From: Gammaproteobacteria bacterium
GTDB lineage: Bacteria > Pseudomonadota > Gammaproteobacteria > Ga0077536
Direction: 5' to 3'
NCBI GenBank assembly: GCA_016209015.1
Contig: JACQWY010000047.1
Span: forward strand, 49,290-113,289
Length of the DNA stretch: 64,000 nt
Below the pieces are notes generated by a model. It was not told the origin of the DNA. It ran no database searches and saw only the letters and a list, made by a program, of their open reading frames with translations. How positions within the stretch are numbered: the first letter of the stretch is position 1; every line of letters starts with the position of its first letter. Positions 46,667-55,668 of the stretch are shown here, piece after piece. The position numbers and the translations under genes were made by a program.

Positions 46667-46696
46667 TAACCGGGCGGCGGCGGAATTCCCACGCCG

Positions 46697-48085
46697 CTAC
46701 TTGATGGCGATGAACGCGGACTGCTCGCCGCGCTGCACGCCGAGGAGCAAGGGCCCCTTGATCTGATTCGCGAGCGCGAGGAAGGAATTCAGCTCGCTTA
46801 TCGGTTGCCGGTTCAGCGAGGTGATGATGTCGCCTTCGCGCAACCCCGCCTTCCAGGCCGACGAGCCCGGCTCGACGGCGAACACCATGACGCCCTCGAT
46901 GTTGCCGTAAGCCGGCGACTCTTCCGAGATGTCACCGACCGTCGCGCCCGACAGGCGCTTGTTGCTCAAGCCCGGCGAGCGCTTCGTCTCGGCCGGCTTG
47001 CCGACCTCGGCCGTTGCGACGAGCTTCTTGCCGTCGCGGAGATATTCCATCTGCAAGGGTTCGCCGATGCGCATCAGGCCGACCGTGTTGCGGAGCGACG
47101 CCGCGTCGCGCACCGGCTTGCCGTTGACCGCGGTGACGACGTCGCCCGGTTTCAAGCCTGCCTTCGCGGCCGGTGAATCGGGCAGGATGTTCACGAGCAC
47201 CGCGCCGTGGCGATCCGGCAGGCCGAAAGCCGCTGCGAGATCCGGATCGAGATCCTGCATCTGCGCGCCGACGAAGCCGCGCCGCACTTCGCCGAACTCG
47301 ACGAGCTGCTCCATGATCCGGTGCGCCATGTCGATCGGGATCGCGAAGCCGATGCCGATGTTGCCGCCGCTCTTCGAGAAGATCGCGGTATTGATGCCGA
47401 CGACCTCGCCGCGCAGGTTGACGAGCGCACCGCCGGAATTGCCCGGGTTGATCGAGGCGTCCGTCTGGATCAGATCCTCGTAGCCCGTGATGCCGAGGCC
47501 GCTCCGCGCGAGCGCGCTCACGATGCCGGAGGTGACCGTCTGGCCGAGGCCGAAGGGGTTGCCGATCGCGACCACGTAGTCGCCGACCCTGAGCCGGTCG
47601 GAATCGCCCATCGGCAGGGCCGTGAGATTGCCCGCTTTGATGCGCACCACCGCAACGTCGGTATCGGGGTCCGTGCCGACGAGCTCGGCCTGGAGCTTCC
47701 GGCCGTCGGTGAGCTTCACCGAGATTTGATCGGCGTCCGCGATCACGTGATTGTTCGTCAGCACGAGCCCGCGGGCCGCGTCGACGATGAAGCCCGAGCC
47801 GAGGCTCGCGGTCTTGCGCTCGCGCGGCATGTCGGGGACGTTGAAGAAGCGGCGGAAGAACGGATCGTTGAACAGCGGATTCGCCTGGAGCTTCACGTGC
47901 CCCTCTGCGGCGATGTTCACGACTGCCGGGGTCACCTTCTCGAGCATCGGCGCGAGGCTCGGCATCTCGTTGCCGATCAGTGCGGCCGGGGGCTCGGCGG
48001 CGGGCGTGACGTTCGGAGCGGCGACGAGCGCCGCCGCGAGCAGACCGGCGGCCAGGGGGCGCCGGGCACGAATGGGGTCGTTCAT
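46697..48085 (-). CDS. degQ: periplasmic serine endoprotease DegQ/DegP family
   Basis: A 462-residue HtrA protease for envelope protein quality control. It has a signal peptide (PLAAGLLAAALVAAPNVTPA), and the catalytic triad appears as His in LTNNHVIADAD, Asp in GTDPDTDVAVVRI and Ser in INPGNSGGALVNLRG. Two PDZ domains follow (VLVNILPDSPAAKAGLKPGD and VMVFAVEPGSSAWKAGLREG). A short Q-loop region fits the DegQ or MucD type. The ATG at 48085 is used. The coq7 gene lies 62 bases upstream on the same strand. Confidence 0.93.
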   Translation of the reverse strand: MNDPIRARRPLAAGLLAAALVAAPNVTPAAEPPAALIGNEMPSLAPMLEKVTPAVVNIAAEGHVKLQANPLFNDPFFRRFFNVPDMPRERKTASLGSGFIVDAARGLVLTNNHVIADADQISVKLTDGRKLQAELVGTDPDTDVAVVRIKAGNLTALPMGDSDRLRVGDYVVAIGNPFGLGQTVTSGIVSALARSGLGITGYEDLIQTDASINPGNSGGALVNLRGEVVGINTAIFSKSGGNIGIGFAIPIDMAHRIMEQLVEFGEVRRGFVGAQMQDLDPDLAAAFGLPDRHGAVLVNILPDSPAAKAGLKPGDVVTAVNGKPVRDAASLRNTVGLMRIGEPLQMEYLRDGKKLVATAEVGKPAETKRSPGLSNKRLSGATVGDISEESPAYGNIEGVMVFAVEPGSSAWKAGLREGDIITSLNRQPISELNSFLALANQIKGPLLLGVQRGEQSAFIAIK

Positions 48086-48147
48086 GTGATCATCGGTCTC
48101 TGGTCTGGATGGCGCGCGGGTCCGCCGCGCCGCGGGAGGGCGGGCCC

Positions 48148-48792
48148 TCAGATCCGGTAGGCCAGGGTCGTCATGACTTTCGCCTGCAGGCGCATCATCA
48201 GGATCGCCCACCACGGCAGCGGCCGCGCGCCCCGCCGGACGGCATTCTCGGCATGGCGGGCCTCGTCGGCACGCATCTCGACGAGTATCGCCCGGCTGCG
48301 GCCATCGTCCGCCTGCAGCCGGGCGAGGTGGCCGTCGAGGTGGGCCACGACCTGACGCTCCGTCTCGTCGAGGAAGCCGAGACTGAACTCGTCACCGGCG
48401 AGCCCCGAGGCCGCCCCGAGGACGAGCGAGCCGCCGAACCACGCCGGGTTGAGACGGCTCGGCCGGCTGTCGAGTTCCACGAGCCGGTCCCGGCACCAAT
48501 GCAGGTGATCGACCTCTTCGCGCGCCGCCTGGCGCAGGAAGGCCGCGACCCCCGGGTCCCGCGCGACGAGCGCCTGGCCGAGATAGAGCGCCTGGGCACA
48601 GACTTCGCCGGTATGATCGACCCGCACGAGCCCGGCCGTATCGCGGCGCGTATCCTCGGAAAACCGGGCCTCCGGGCGATCCGCGGCGGGCGACGGCCGG
48701 CCGGTCGCGGTGCGGGTCGCGCCCAGGATCCCGAGCACCCGGTCGACGCGCGCGATGAGACGATCGAGGGGCGAATAATCCCGGTTCACCAT
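48148..48792 (-). CDS. coq7: ubiquinone biosynthesis monooxygenase Coq7
   Basis: A 214-residue di-iron hydroxylase for the late ring hydroxylation in ubiquinone synthesis (2-polyprenyl-3-methyl-6-methoxy-1,4-benzoquinol hydroxylation). The iron ligands are visible in [18 protein letters not shown] (Glu), [10 protein letters not shown] (ExxH) and [11 protein letters not shown] (ExxH), with a further Glu in LDETERQV. The size equals other bacterial Coq7 proteins. It is divergent from rplM. Together with the missing flavin-type UbiF it indicates an aerobic, ubiquinone-using bacterium. Confidence 0.93.
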   Translation of the reverse strand: MVNRDYSPLDRLIARVDRVLGILGATRTATGRPSPAADRPEARFSEDTRRDTAGLVRVDHTGEVCAQALYLGQALVARDPGVAAFLRQAAREEVDHLHWCRDRLVELDSRPSRLNPAWFGGSLVLGAASGLAGDEFSLGFLDETERQVVAHLDGHLARLQADDGRSRAILVEMRADEARHAENAVRRGARPLPWWAILMMRLQAKVMTTLAYRI

Positions 48793-48862
48793 GGCTTACC
48801 TGCAGCAGTTCGCGGGGCCTGCGAAAATTCACCTAAAACAAACGCCTAGCAGCGTTCCGACA

Positions 48863-48891
48863 TTGACAGTCCGGCGTTCGGTCCGTAAGAT
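48863..48891 (+). promoter_or_regulatory. rplM-rpsI promoter
   Basis: A perfect -35 TTGACA (48863-48868) and TAAGAT (48886-48891) with a 17-base spacer stand about 28 bases before the rplM start. This is the best sigma-70 promoter in the window, as expected for a ribosomal protein operon. Confidence 0.85.
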
Positions 48892-48919
48892 TGCCCGTCT
48901 TTTTACCAAGGCGCAATCC

Positions 48920-49348
48920 ATGAAGACTTTTGTTGCCACGCCCTCCACCATCAAGCGCGACTGGTTCATCGTCGACGCGACCGACAAGGTGCTGGGCCGT
49001 CTGGCTTCCCAAATTGCGCATCGCCTGCGCGGGAAGCACAAACCAGAATTCACGCCGTTCCTGGACACGGGCGACTACATCATCGTGGTCAACGCCGAGA
49101 AGATCCGGGTCACCGGCACGAAAGCGAAGGACAAGAAGTACTACAGCCACTCCGGCTATCCGGGCGGCCTGAAGGAAATCACGTTCGAGAAGCTGCTCGC
49201 GAAGTCGCCCGCCGACGTCCTCGAGAAGGCCGTCAAAGGCATGCTGCCGAAGGGTCCCCTCGGCCGCGCGATGTTCCGCAAGCTCAAAGTCTACAAGGGC
49301 GGCGATCACAATCACGCCGCCCAGCAACCCCAGCAGTTGGAAATCTGA
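48920..49348 (+). CDS. rplM: 50S ribosomal protein L13
   Basis: Ribosomal protein L13 of 142 residues, the same length as in E. coli. Characteristic stretches are [59 protein letters not shown] and [20 protein letters not shown]. An AAGG ribosome site precedes the ATG at 48920. It is followed after 2 bases by rpsI, the universal bacterial pair. Confidence 0.98.
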   Translation: MKTFVATPSTIKRDWFIVDATDKVLGRLASQIAHRLRGKHKPEFTPFLDTGDYIIVVNAEKIRVTGTKAKDKKYYSHSGYPGGLKEITFEKLLAKSPADVLEKAVKGMLPKGPLGRAMFRKLKVYKGGDHNHAAQQPQQLEI

Positions 49349-49350
49349 AC

Positions 49351-49743
49351 ATGGCAGAACAGAGCTACTACAGCACCGGTCGTCGCAAGAGCGCCTCGGC
49401 GCGCGTCTTCCTGACCCGCGGCACCGGCCAGATCTTCATCAACGACCGCCCCCTCGACACCTACTTCGGTCGTGAGACCGCGCGCATGGTCGTCCGTCAG
49501 GCCATGGGCGCCGTGAATGCGTCGACCGATTTCGACGTCCATTGCACGGTCGCCGGCGGCGGCATCTCCGGCCAGGCCGGCGCCATCCGTCTCGGCATCA
49601 CGCGTGCGCTGATGACCTACGACGAGACGCTGCGCAGGCCGCTGCGCGTGGCGGGCTTCGTGACCCGCGATGCGCGCGAGGTGGAACGCAAGAAAGTCGG
49701 GCTGCACAAGGCCCGCAAGCGTCCGCAGTACAGCAAGCGCTGA
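49351..49743 (+). CDS. rpsI: 30S ribosomal protein S9
   Basis: Ribosomal protein S9 of 130 residues with the standard opening [19 protein letters not shown] and the C-terminal [11 protein letters not shown], whose last Arg contacts P-site tRNA. It is cotranscribed with rplM and followed by a terminator-like hairpin. Confidence 0.98.
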   Translation: MAEQSYYSTGRRKSASARVFLTRGTGQIFINDRPLDTYFGRETARMVVRQAMGAVNASTDFDVHCTVAGGGISGQAGAIRLGITRALMTYDETLRRPLRVAGFVTRDAREVERKKVGLHKARKRPQYSKR

Positions 49744-49747
49744 TCGC

Positions 49748-49780
49748 CCGGACCCGCACGGCGCCGCCGCGCGGGTCCGG
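49748..49780 (+). terminator. hairpin after rpsI
   Basis: CCGGACCCGC (49748-49757) pairs with GCGGGTCCGG (49771-49780) around a 13-base GC-rich loop, 5 bases after the rpsI stop. There is only a short CTCTT tract after it, so termination is probable but not certain. Confidence 0.55.
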
Positions 49781-49836
49781 CTCTTCCGAGGGTGTCCATG
49801 GATGGACGCCCGCCGACGTTCACAAGGAGGTGGACC

Positions 49837-50178
49837 ATGCCTACGCTCGAAGACACCCGCACCTGGAACCGGAGCTGCGAAGTCGCAGTGACGGTCTATC
49901 GCGCCCTCGCCACGATGCCGGACCGCGGTTTCGCGACCCGCGTCATCACGAACGCGTTCTCGATCCCGGAGACCATCGCCGCCGGCTGCACGACGTCCTC
50001 GAAATCGCGGCGCCTGCGCAGCTTCGAGTCTTCCGCCGAAGCGCTCGCCATCCTGCAGACCCAGATCCATCTCGCCGCGGAATGCGGCCTGCTCCCCGCG
50101 GACTGCACGGCACGCCTGCTCTTCGAAGCACGAGAGGTGACGGAGAGAATCGTCGCCCTGCGCGATGCCGCACGCTGA
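49837..50178 (+). CDS. four-helix bundle protein (rRNA intervening-sequence protein family)
   Basis: A 113-residue all-helical protein of the four-helix bundle/23S rRNA intervening-sequence family: WNRSCEVAVTVYRALATMPD, RVITNAFSIPETIAAGCTTS, FESSAEALAILQTQIHLAAE and EAREVTERIVALRDA form the four helices. A perfect AAGGAGGT ribosome site lies 5 bases before the ATG at 49837, so it is well expressed. Function in this family is unproven. It lies immediately upstream of tRNA-Gln. Confidence 0.8.
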   Translation: MPTLEDTRTWNRSCEVAVTVYRALATMPDRGFATRVITNAFSIPETIAAGCTTSSKSRRLRSFESSAEALAILQTQIHLAAECGLLPADCTARLLFEAREVTERIVALRDAAR

Positions 50179-50262
50179 CCCGGCGTAGAGCATCGCGGAG
50201 TTTTGCGCTATGCTACGCAGCGCTTCCGCAGTGCTCTACAGAGCACGTCTGTGGTGCCCTCC

Positions 50263-50336
50263 TGGGGGATCGTCTAACGGTAGGACAGCGGACTCTGACT
50301 CCGCCAGTCTAGGTTCGAATCCTAGTCCCCCAGCCA
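50263..50336 (+). tRNA. tRNA-Gln (CUG anticodon)
   Basis: A complete cloverleaf: acceptor stem TGGGGGA/TCCCCCA, D arm, anticodon stem GCGGA/TCCGC with loop CTCTGAC (anticodon CTG, reads CAG), T arm AGGTTCGAATCCT, discriminator G and an encoded CCA (50334-50336). Genomic-island remnants follow it directly, so it may have been an integration site. Confidence 0.96.
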
Positions 50337-50371
50337 ATGCCGCTTCCGAGCAACGCTCCAACCTCTAAGAC

Positions 50372-50611
50372 CCAGTGCAAGCTCTTGCGCGGCCGACGGT
50401 CGACGACGAGACGCCAGGTGAGCGCGTAGTTCTTGATTCGCCCACCCTCGAAAGCCGTGGCGAATGCGTCCACGACCTCCGGGTCATACAGCCGTCCGCG
50501 ATTCGCCAGGAGTTCCGTAAGTGCGGCTTCCGGACCGAGCGCCGGGCGATACGGCCGCGCGGAGCACATCGCGTCCACCACATCGGCGACCGCGAGAATT
50601 TTGCCCTCGAA
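50372..50611 (-). pseudogene. C-terminal fragment of an HD-GYP phosphodiesterase
   Basis: The minus strand encodes GKILAVADVVDAMCSARPYR, then ALTELLANRGRLYDPEVVDA, the end of an HD-GYP domain (cyclic di-GMP phosphodiesterase). The catalytic HD and GYP residues and everything N-terminal are gone. Upstream the frame runs into unrelated sequence at about 50612. It is therefore a truncated remnant facing tRNA-Gln. Confidence 0.7.
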
Positions 50612-50642
50612 GCACAAATCGATGTTCTCGACAATTGCACAC

Positions 50643-50831
50643 GAGAGAGGCGAATTCGAGAGCCGCGCCATCGAGCTGCAACTCGCGCCCAGCGACAAGG
50701 TTTGGATCCGTGCGATCTACAACGCGGCGCTGTACATGACGGAGCGGACGCGGCTCATGCAATGGTGGGCGGACACATTGGATGCGCTGAGGGGCGAGAC
50801 GACGCAGGCACCGAGCGAAGCGCTTACTTGA
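50643..50831 (+). pseudogene. C-terminal fragment of a tyrosine-recombinase (phage-type) integrase
   Basis: This frame encodes ERGEFESRAIELQLAPSDKV, then IRAIYNAALYMTERTRLMQW and WADTLDALRG. That is the extreme C-terminus of P4-type integrases (usual form: IExQLAH...VRAAYNRAEYL...RMMQxWADYLD). The catalytic domain is missing, and the Tyr-containing LGH/AH segment is altered to AP. Its position some 300 bases after tRNA-Gln fits the scar of an integrated element. Confidence 0.65.
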
Positions 50832-50901
50832 TGACCCCATTAATTTTGGGTCGTCTCCAGACTGCGGGGTCATTCGACGCATATCGCCTCGGCTGATCTT
50901 G

Positions 50902-51068
50902 GTCGCCCTCGCGCAGGCGAGGGCCCAGTCGGTGACCCACGGCACGCGCAGTAAACCTCGGACTTTCGAGGGCTCCGTTCCGCACCGCGCTCGTCTTCTG
51001 CGCTGGGCCCACGGTTCGACCTCGGCGCCGAAGCCGACCGACTGGGCCCTCGCCTGCGCGAGGGCGAC
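50902..51068. repeat. 167-bp element with perfect 32-bp inverted ends
   Basis: Positions 50902-50933 and 51037-51068 are exact reverse complements over 32 bases. Each arm is itself palindromic (CCCTCGCGCAGGCGAGGG). Next to the left arm is CAGTCGGTGACCCACG (50926-50941), shared with the element at 20504-20650. No coding capacity is seen, so this is a small non-autonomous repeat. Confidence 0.85.
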
Positions 51069-51665
51069 ACGTGGGAATACGCGCCGCGGTGTGCCGAGGA
51101 ACGGTCCCACAGTTCGGTGACGAAACTTAAATTTTTGATGCGTCAAATTTTGATGGGCGATTGCAGTGCAATCACCCCTGCCCGAACCCACCGACCGCGC
51201 TGATTCGCGAATGTCCACCGTCATCGACTCCCGCCCTTCGCCTGCCGTCGCTGCCGCGGAGGCCGGAGCCCAGTCGTCGAGCGTCGGCAATAAGGCGTAA
51301 CCGCGGGGCCGGCGTCGCCCGCCCGCCTGGTGCTCGTGGAGTACCGCGAATTCCGCACGGCTGTCGCCGTCGTCACTACGCGAAGCATCGGTAGTGACGA
51401 GGGCGCCGAAGCCAACAATGAAGAGGCCTGCAGCGCCACTGTGCCAGGGGCGACTCAGAGGCAGTGTCTTACCCTGCAGCCAACGAATGAAATCATCCGT
51501 GGCACGTGCGAAGAGAGAGCGGGCCTCGGGCTCCCAGCGTCCGTCGATGCAAGCACGCATTCCGCCTCGTTCGCCGCGTTCTCGGGCGGTAAACTTTCCA
51601 GGCAGTGGCACGGAAGCGCAACGTGACCGCGACACGCGACGAGGTCCGCTTGCGAGGGACGTCGC
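51069..51665. other. decayed intergenic DNA, no convincing gene
   Basis: A locally AT-rich patch (51121-51155) is followed by a perfect GATTGCA-G-TGCAATC palindrome (51159-51173). A minus-strand open frame (ATG at 51560, MRACIDGRWEPEARSLFARA) has no recognised homology, no ribosome site and runs into the repeat element, so I do not call it a gene. Confidence 0.5.
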
Positions 51666-52181
51666 TCATGCCGCTTCGCACTGCTTCGAACTCCCGAGCA
51701 CCCGGTGCGCGCTCACGACTTCGTTCGCCGTGCCGTGCACCAGCAGGACGTACTTGTCGGCGCGCAGCGCGAACTCGTATCTGTCCGCCTGCGCCGGCGG
51801 CACACCGCATCGAACCAGGGCGGCAGCCACGGCGCCGGTGTCGCGACCGTTGAACGCACATTCGAGCGCGCGTAACGGGGTCGTGACGATCGGTCCGGCC
51901 ATCGCCACGAGTCCGAACCCCGCAACGGACTCGAGCACCGGTGCACGCAACCGCTCCCAACACGTGCCGCTGCCTTGCCACGCACCGAGTGCTTCAGGCG
52001 AGGTATCGCAATCGGGTGGGCGGCGGACATCGCCATTCCCCGGGCCGACCAAGGAGAGCTTCATCATATCGAAGCCGGCTCGGCCCAGCAGATGCAGGGC
52101 ATATTCGACGTCGCCGGGCACAGCGAAGAGATAGCCGGGTGAATATTCTCTTTCCACGTGGGTCTCGCTTTCATCAGTCAT
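51666..52181 (-). CDS. general stress protein-like (YflT/DUF1269-type) protein
   Basis: A 171-residue protein matching the small stress protein family whose members read GFDMKKLSIVGKDYH. Here the start of the domain is GRAGFDMMKLSLVGPG, followed by a Gly/Ala-rich hydrophobic centre (SVAGFGLVAMAGPIVTTPL) and the closing YEFALRADKYVLLVHGTANE. The ATG at 52181 has GGAGG 7 bases upstream. Its role is unknown, but relatives sit in stress and dormancy gene clusters, as here. It is divergent from a GGDEF protein gene. Confidence 0.65.
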   Translation of the reverse strand: MTDESETHVEREYSPGYLFAVPGDVEYALHLLGRAGFDMMKLSLVGPGNGDVRRPPDCDTSPEALGAWQGSGTCWERLRAPVLESVAGFGLVAMAGPIVTTPLRALECAFNGRDTGAVAAALVRCGVPPAQADRYEFALRADKYVLLVHGTANEVVSAHRVLGSSKQCEAA

Positions 52182-52465
52182 AGTCGTCCCTCCGCGGCGT
52201 TCGTCGTTGCCCATTCGAGCCAACATCGCCCGGAACGGTGGTCCTGTCTGTGCCTCAACGCACCCTGACCGCCGCAGGCGCGGCGCCCACTTCGCTCGTC
52301 CGTTGCCGCTTCACAATACCGGTGCCCGGGTCGATCGGGTCGAACGCAGCGCGATGTATGTGGGGGGCCGCACCGAGCCGGTCCGGGCATCCGGCAGATA
52401 CTGAGCACCGGCAAAGGAGCACCCGCGAAGAGGCTCCATCGAAACGCCGGTAGAGGATGTCCGCC

Positions 52466-53851
52466 ATGAACCGTGAACCGCTTTTCATCTTGCTGTTGTC
52501 GAACAACCACGCGAATGCCATGAGGATCGGGCAGGCCCTCGGCAATGCCGGGGACGGCGCATGGAGGCTCGAACACCTGACCAGCCTCGCCGCCGGTATC
52601 GCGCGCGCCCGGCAGGGCGGCCTCGCTGCGGTCCTGCTCGATTTGTTCCTGCCGGACTGCCAGGGCGTCCGGACTTTCGATGAGTTCATCACCGCGGCAC
52701 CGCTGCTTCCAGTCGTGGTCATCGTCGATCGGGTCAACGAGGTTGCGGGCTGGCAGGCCACCCGCCGCGGCGCTCAGGATCATCTGCTCGAGGATCATCT
52801 CGATGCCTACTGGCTGCCGCGCCTCCTGCGGAGCGCCATCGAACAGCACGCCGCGGCACGCTCCGCGCGCGTGGAAACGGAACGCGCGCAGATCACCCTG
52901 AACTCGATCGGCGATGCAGTGCTGTGCACCGACCGTGCGGGCGCGGTGACTTACCTCAACCGGAGTGCGGAACACCTGACCGGCTGGTCATGCGAAGAGG
53001 CCATGGGTCGCCCCGTTGCGGAAGTATTCCCCATCGTCGATGCGGACACCCGTGAGGCAAGCGCCAGCACCGCCGCCCTCGCGATTGCCACGAACGAAAC
53101 CGTCCGTCTCCCCGCGAACAGCGTGCTGCTGCGCCGCGACGGATCCCTACGTGCAATCGAAGACTCGTCCGCGCCGATACGCGGCCGCGACGGTCGGGTC
53201 AGCGGTGCCGTGCTCGTCTTTCGCGATGTCACGGCGGCCCGGGCCATTGCCCGCGAGACCAGGCATCTCGCCCTGCACGATGGGCTGACCGATCTGCCGA
53301 ACAGACTGCTGCTCGACGATCGCCTCGCCAAGGCGATTGCCCTCGCGCGCCGTCACCGCGTGAAGAGTGCCGTGCTGTTCATCGACCTCGACAACTTCAA
53401 GGCCATCAACGAATCGCTGGGCCACGCGACCGCCGACCAGGTGTTGCGGTCCGTCGCGCAACGTCTGGTGGGCAGCGTTCGCGATTCGGATACCGTGAGC
53501 CGCCTCGGCGGCGACGAATTCGTGGTCCTGCTCTCGCAGATCGAGCACTTCGAGCACGCGGCGCTCCGTGCGGAGAAGATCCTGACGGCACTGGCCCAGC
53601 CGCACACGCTTCCGGGCACGACGCTGTGCGTCTCTGCCAGCATCGGGATCGGCATCTATCCCGATGACGGGCAAGACGCGCAGACCTTGCTGAAGTGTGC
53701 GGACGCGGCGATGTATTACGCGAAGGATTTCGGACGAAACACGTTCCGGTTCTATACCGAGACCGTGAACTCTGCGGCCGCAGAGCGCCGTGTCCGAACG
53801 CTGCCGCTGCGCCCCGACCTCAGCGATCACGCCTTCGCCGCTGCGGGTTGA
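52466..53851 (+). CDS. receiver-like/PAS/GGDEF protein, probable diguanylate cyclase
   Basis: A 461-residue regulator. The N-terminal third is a receiver-like domain (LFILLLSNNHANAMRIGQAL, the Asp in LLDLFLPD) without the usual acidic pair at the start (NN instead), so it may be degenerate. A PAS domain follows (LNSIGDAVLCTDRAGAVTYL, EEAMGRPVAEVFP), then a GGDEF domain: HDGLTDLPNRLLLDDRL, FIDLDNFKAINESLGH and the active RLGGDEF motif. It should make cyclic di-GMP. No EAL or HD-GYP domain is fused. The ATG at 52466 has AGAGG 9 bases upstream. Confidence 0.88.
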   Translation: MNREPLFILLLSNNHANAMRIGQALGNAGDGAWRLEHLTSLAAGIARARQGGLAAVLLDLFLPDCQGVRTFDEFITAAPLLPVVVIVDRVNEVAGWQATRRGAQDHLLEDHLDAYWLPRLLRSAIEQHAAARSARVETERAQITLNSIGDAVLCTDRAGAVTYLNRSAEHLTGWSCEEAMGRPVAEVFPIVDADTREASASTAALAIATNETVRLPANSVLLRRDGSLRAIEDSSAPIRGRDGRVSGAVLVFRDVTAARAIARETRHLALHDGLTDLPNRLLLDDRLAKAIALARRHRVKSAVLFIDLDNFKAINESLGHATADQVLRSVAQRLVGSVRDSDTVSRLGGDEFVVLLSQIEHFEHAALRAEKILTALAQPHTLPGTTLCVSASIGIGIYPDDGQDAQTLLKCADAAMYYAKDFGRNTFRFYTETVNSAAAERRVRTLPLRPDLSDHAFAAAG

Positions 53852-53989
53852 CGCGACCGTCGGCCTCGTCCGGCCCGTCGAACTGCACCGCCCGGCCTCG
53901 AGCGCCGGCGGAAGCAACGTGGCAAGGTGCGAGAAACAGATGAAGCGCCGCGGATTCCCCGGTACCCGCAGCAACGCATAGATGGCCCC

Positions 53990-54707
53990 TCAGCTCGCGT
54001 GCTCCGGCGACGACGGGAATGCCGCGTGGCTCGAGCCCGCGGAGAGATACGGGAGCAGGCGCTGCGTTTCCGTCCTGACGACGGCATAGCACTCGCAGCA
54101 CAGCGACTCGAGGAGAGGGCGATCCAGCACCGTGATGTGGCCACGCCTGTATGTGATGGCGCCCAAGTGCTGCAACTTGCCGGCCGCCTCCGTGACACCT
54201 TCGCGGCGCACCCCCAGCATGTTGGCAATGAGCTCCTGCGTCATGATCAGCTCGTTGCCGGGCAGACGATCCATGGACAGGAGCAGCCACCGGCACAATT
54301 GCTGCTCGATGGCGTGATGCCGGTTGCAGACCGCGGTCTGAGCCATCTGAGTGATCACCGATTGGGTATAGCGCAGCAGCAGCGCCAGCAAGTCGCCATG
54401 ACGGTTGAATTCCTCCTTCAGGCGCGCCGCCGACAGACGATAGGCCTCACCCGCGCTCTGTACGACCGCCCGGTTCGGCGTGCTCTCCCCGCCCATGAAG
54501 ACCGAGACCCCGGTCAAGCCCTCGTTGCCTCTCCATCACATAGAGCAGCGAGACGATGGCATTGGTGGGGAAGTAGACGTTACGTATGCTTCCCCCGGAT
54601 TCGTACAGGACTTCACCGAGCGCGAGGTGCGTGAGTTCGAGATACGGGACCACCCGCGCCTGGACGTCAGGAGGCAAGGCGGCCAGCAGAAGGTTTTTTT
54701 GAGGCAT
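53990..54707 (-). pseudogene. Crp/Fnr family transcriptional regulator with internal deletion and frameshift
   Basis: The start (MPQKNLLLAALPPDVQARVV at 54707, GGAG 7 bases upstream) runs through NVYFPTNAIVSLLYVME at about 54540. It then continues wrongly as RQRGLDRG. The true ending resumes in another frame (GNEGLTGVSVFMGGEST to the stop at 53990) and includes the helix-turn-helix MTQELIANMLGVRREGVTEA. Compared with relatives, about ten codons of the cyclic-nucleotide-fold (DGxSAEIAVV) plus the register are lost. The C-terminal part alone might still be made from an internal start (TTG 54517), but the full sensor is broken. Confidence 0.8.
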
Positions 54708-54996
54708 GGCTCGTCTCCGAAACGCACACGTACTGCCAGAACGTGGAATTACACAATGTTGACCGTGCTCCGTCTTCCGTACACGGCGTGCGAATGAACC
54801 CCGACCCAGATGCCAATATACGTGCGGTTTCTCCTGCAAGCCATGCGTGAGCCCCGGATCGCGCATGCATGCGAAGCGCCGCGGCGGCGCCCCGTTCGAT
54901 TCTATGACATACCGACGATCCCCGGTCGAACCGCTGGGCGCCGTTGCGCGGCTCACCTAACCTGCCATCGGATACCGGCAGCCGAGGAATCCGATT

Positions 54997-55614
54997 ATGC
55001 AGAAGAGTGAAGGCACAGCTCGCGTCGAAGCGTTCAGCGATGGGGTCTTCGCCATCGCCATCACGCTGCTCGTGCTCGAAATCAAGGTGCCCTCCCATTC
55101 GGACGTCGGCCACACGGGACTGGGCTATTCCCTGCTCAGGCTCTGGCCCGGTTATCTCGCGTTCATCACGAGCTTCTTGACCATCCTGGTGATCTGGGTG
55201 AAGCACCACTGGATGTTCAGCCTGATCGATAGAAGCGATCACGCGTTCCTCTACTGGAACGGCCTGTTGCTGCTGTTCGTGACCTTTCTGCCGTTCCCGA
55301 CGTCCGTCATGGCGGATTTTCTGCTTCAGGCCGACGCCAAGGTCGCCGCCACGCTTTATACGGGTACCATTCTGTCGATCGCCGCCGCGTTCAAAGGGCT
55401 GTGGTGGCATGCCTCGGTGCGCAAATCGCTGCTGACTCTCGATGCCTCGAGCATCGCCTCCGGCGAAATCCAGGAAATCGGTCAGCAGGCACGCATCGGC
55501 CCGATGCTTTATCTCGCGGCCTTTGGCGCGTCCTTCGTCTCGGAATGGGCCAGCCTCGGGATCTGCCTGCTGGTGGCGTTCTATTTCATGCTTCGGGACG
55601 CGCTGTCGGGATAG
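54997..55614 (+). CDS. TMEM175 family potassium channel-like protein
   Basis: A 205-residue membrane protein with the family signature RVEAFSDGVFAIAITLLVLE (about 9-28, FSDG in the first helix, the conserved gate region of prokaryotic TMEM175 channels). Five or six membrane segments follow (about 52-72, 85-103, 112-130 and 165-200). TMEM175 proteins are K+-selective leak channels. It is preceded by 289 bases without an evident gene and converges with the P-type ATPase gene. Confidence 0.85.
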   Translation: MQKSEGTARVEAFSDGVFAIAITLLVLEIKVPSHSDVGHTGLGYSLLRLWPGYLAFITSFLTILVIWVKHHWMFSLIDRSDHAFLYWNGLLLLFVTFLPFPTSVMADFLLQADAKVAATLYTGTILSIAAAFKGLWWHASVRKSLLTLDASSIASGEIQEIGQQARIGPMLYLAAFGASFVSEWASLGICLLVAFYFMLRDALSG

Positions 55615-55668
55615 CGGCCTCGCTCCGCGCAGTTCGTCCCGCACGGGGCGATACGTCGCGCGGCGAAC

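Noticed and set aside
50643..50831. A functional integrase
   Set aside because: Only the last 60 or so residues are recognisable, the catalytic residues are absent, and sequence upstream of 50643 encodes a different remnant on the other strand.
51184..51560. Minus-strand open frame in the decayed region after tRNA-Gln
   Set aside because: No ribosome site or recognised domain, and the frame continues through an unrelated repeat element.
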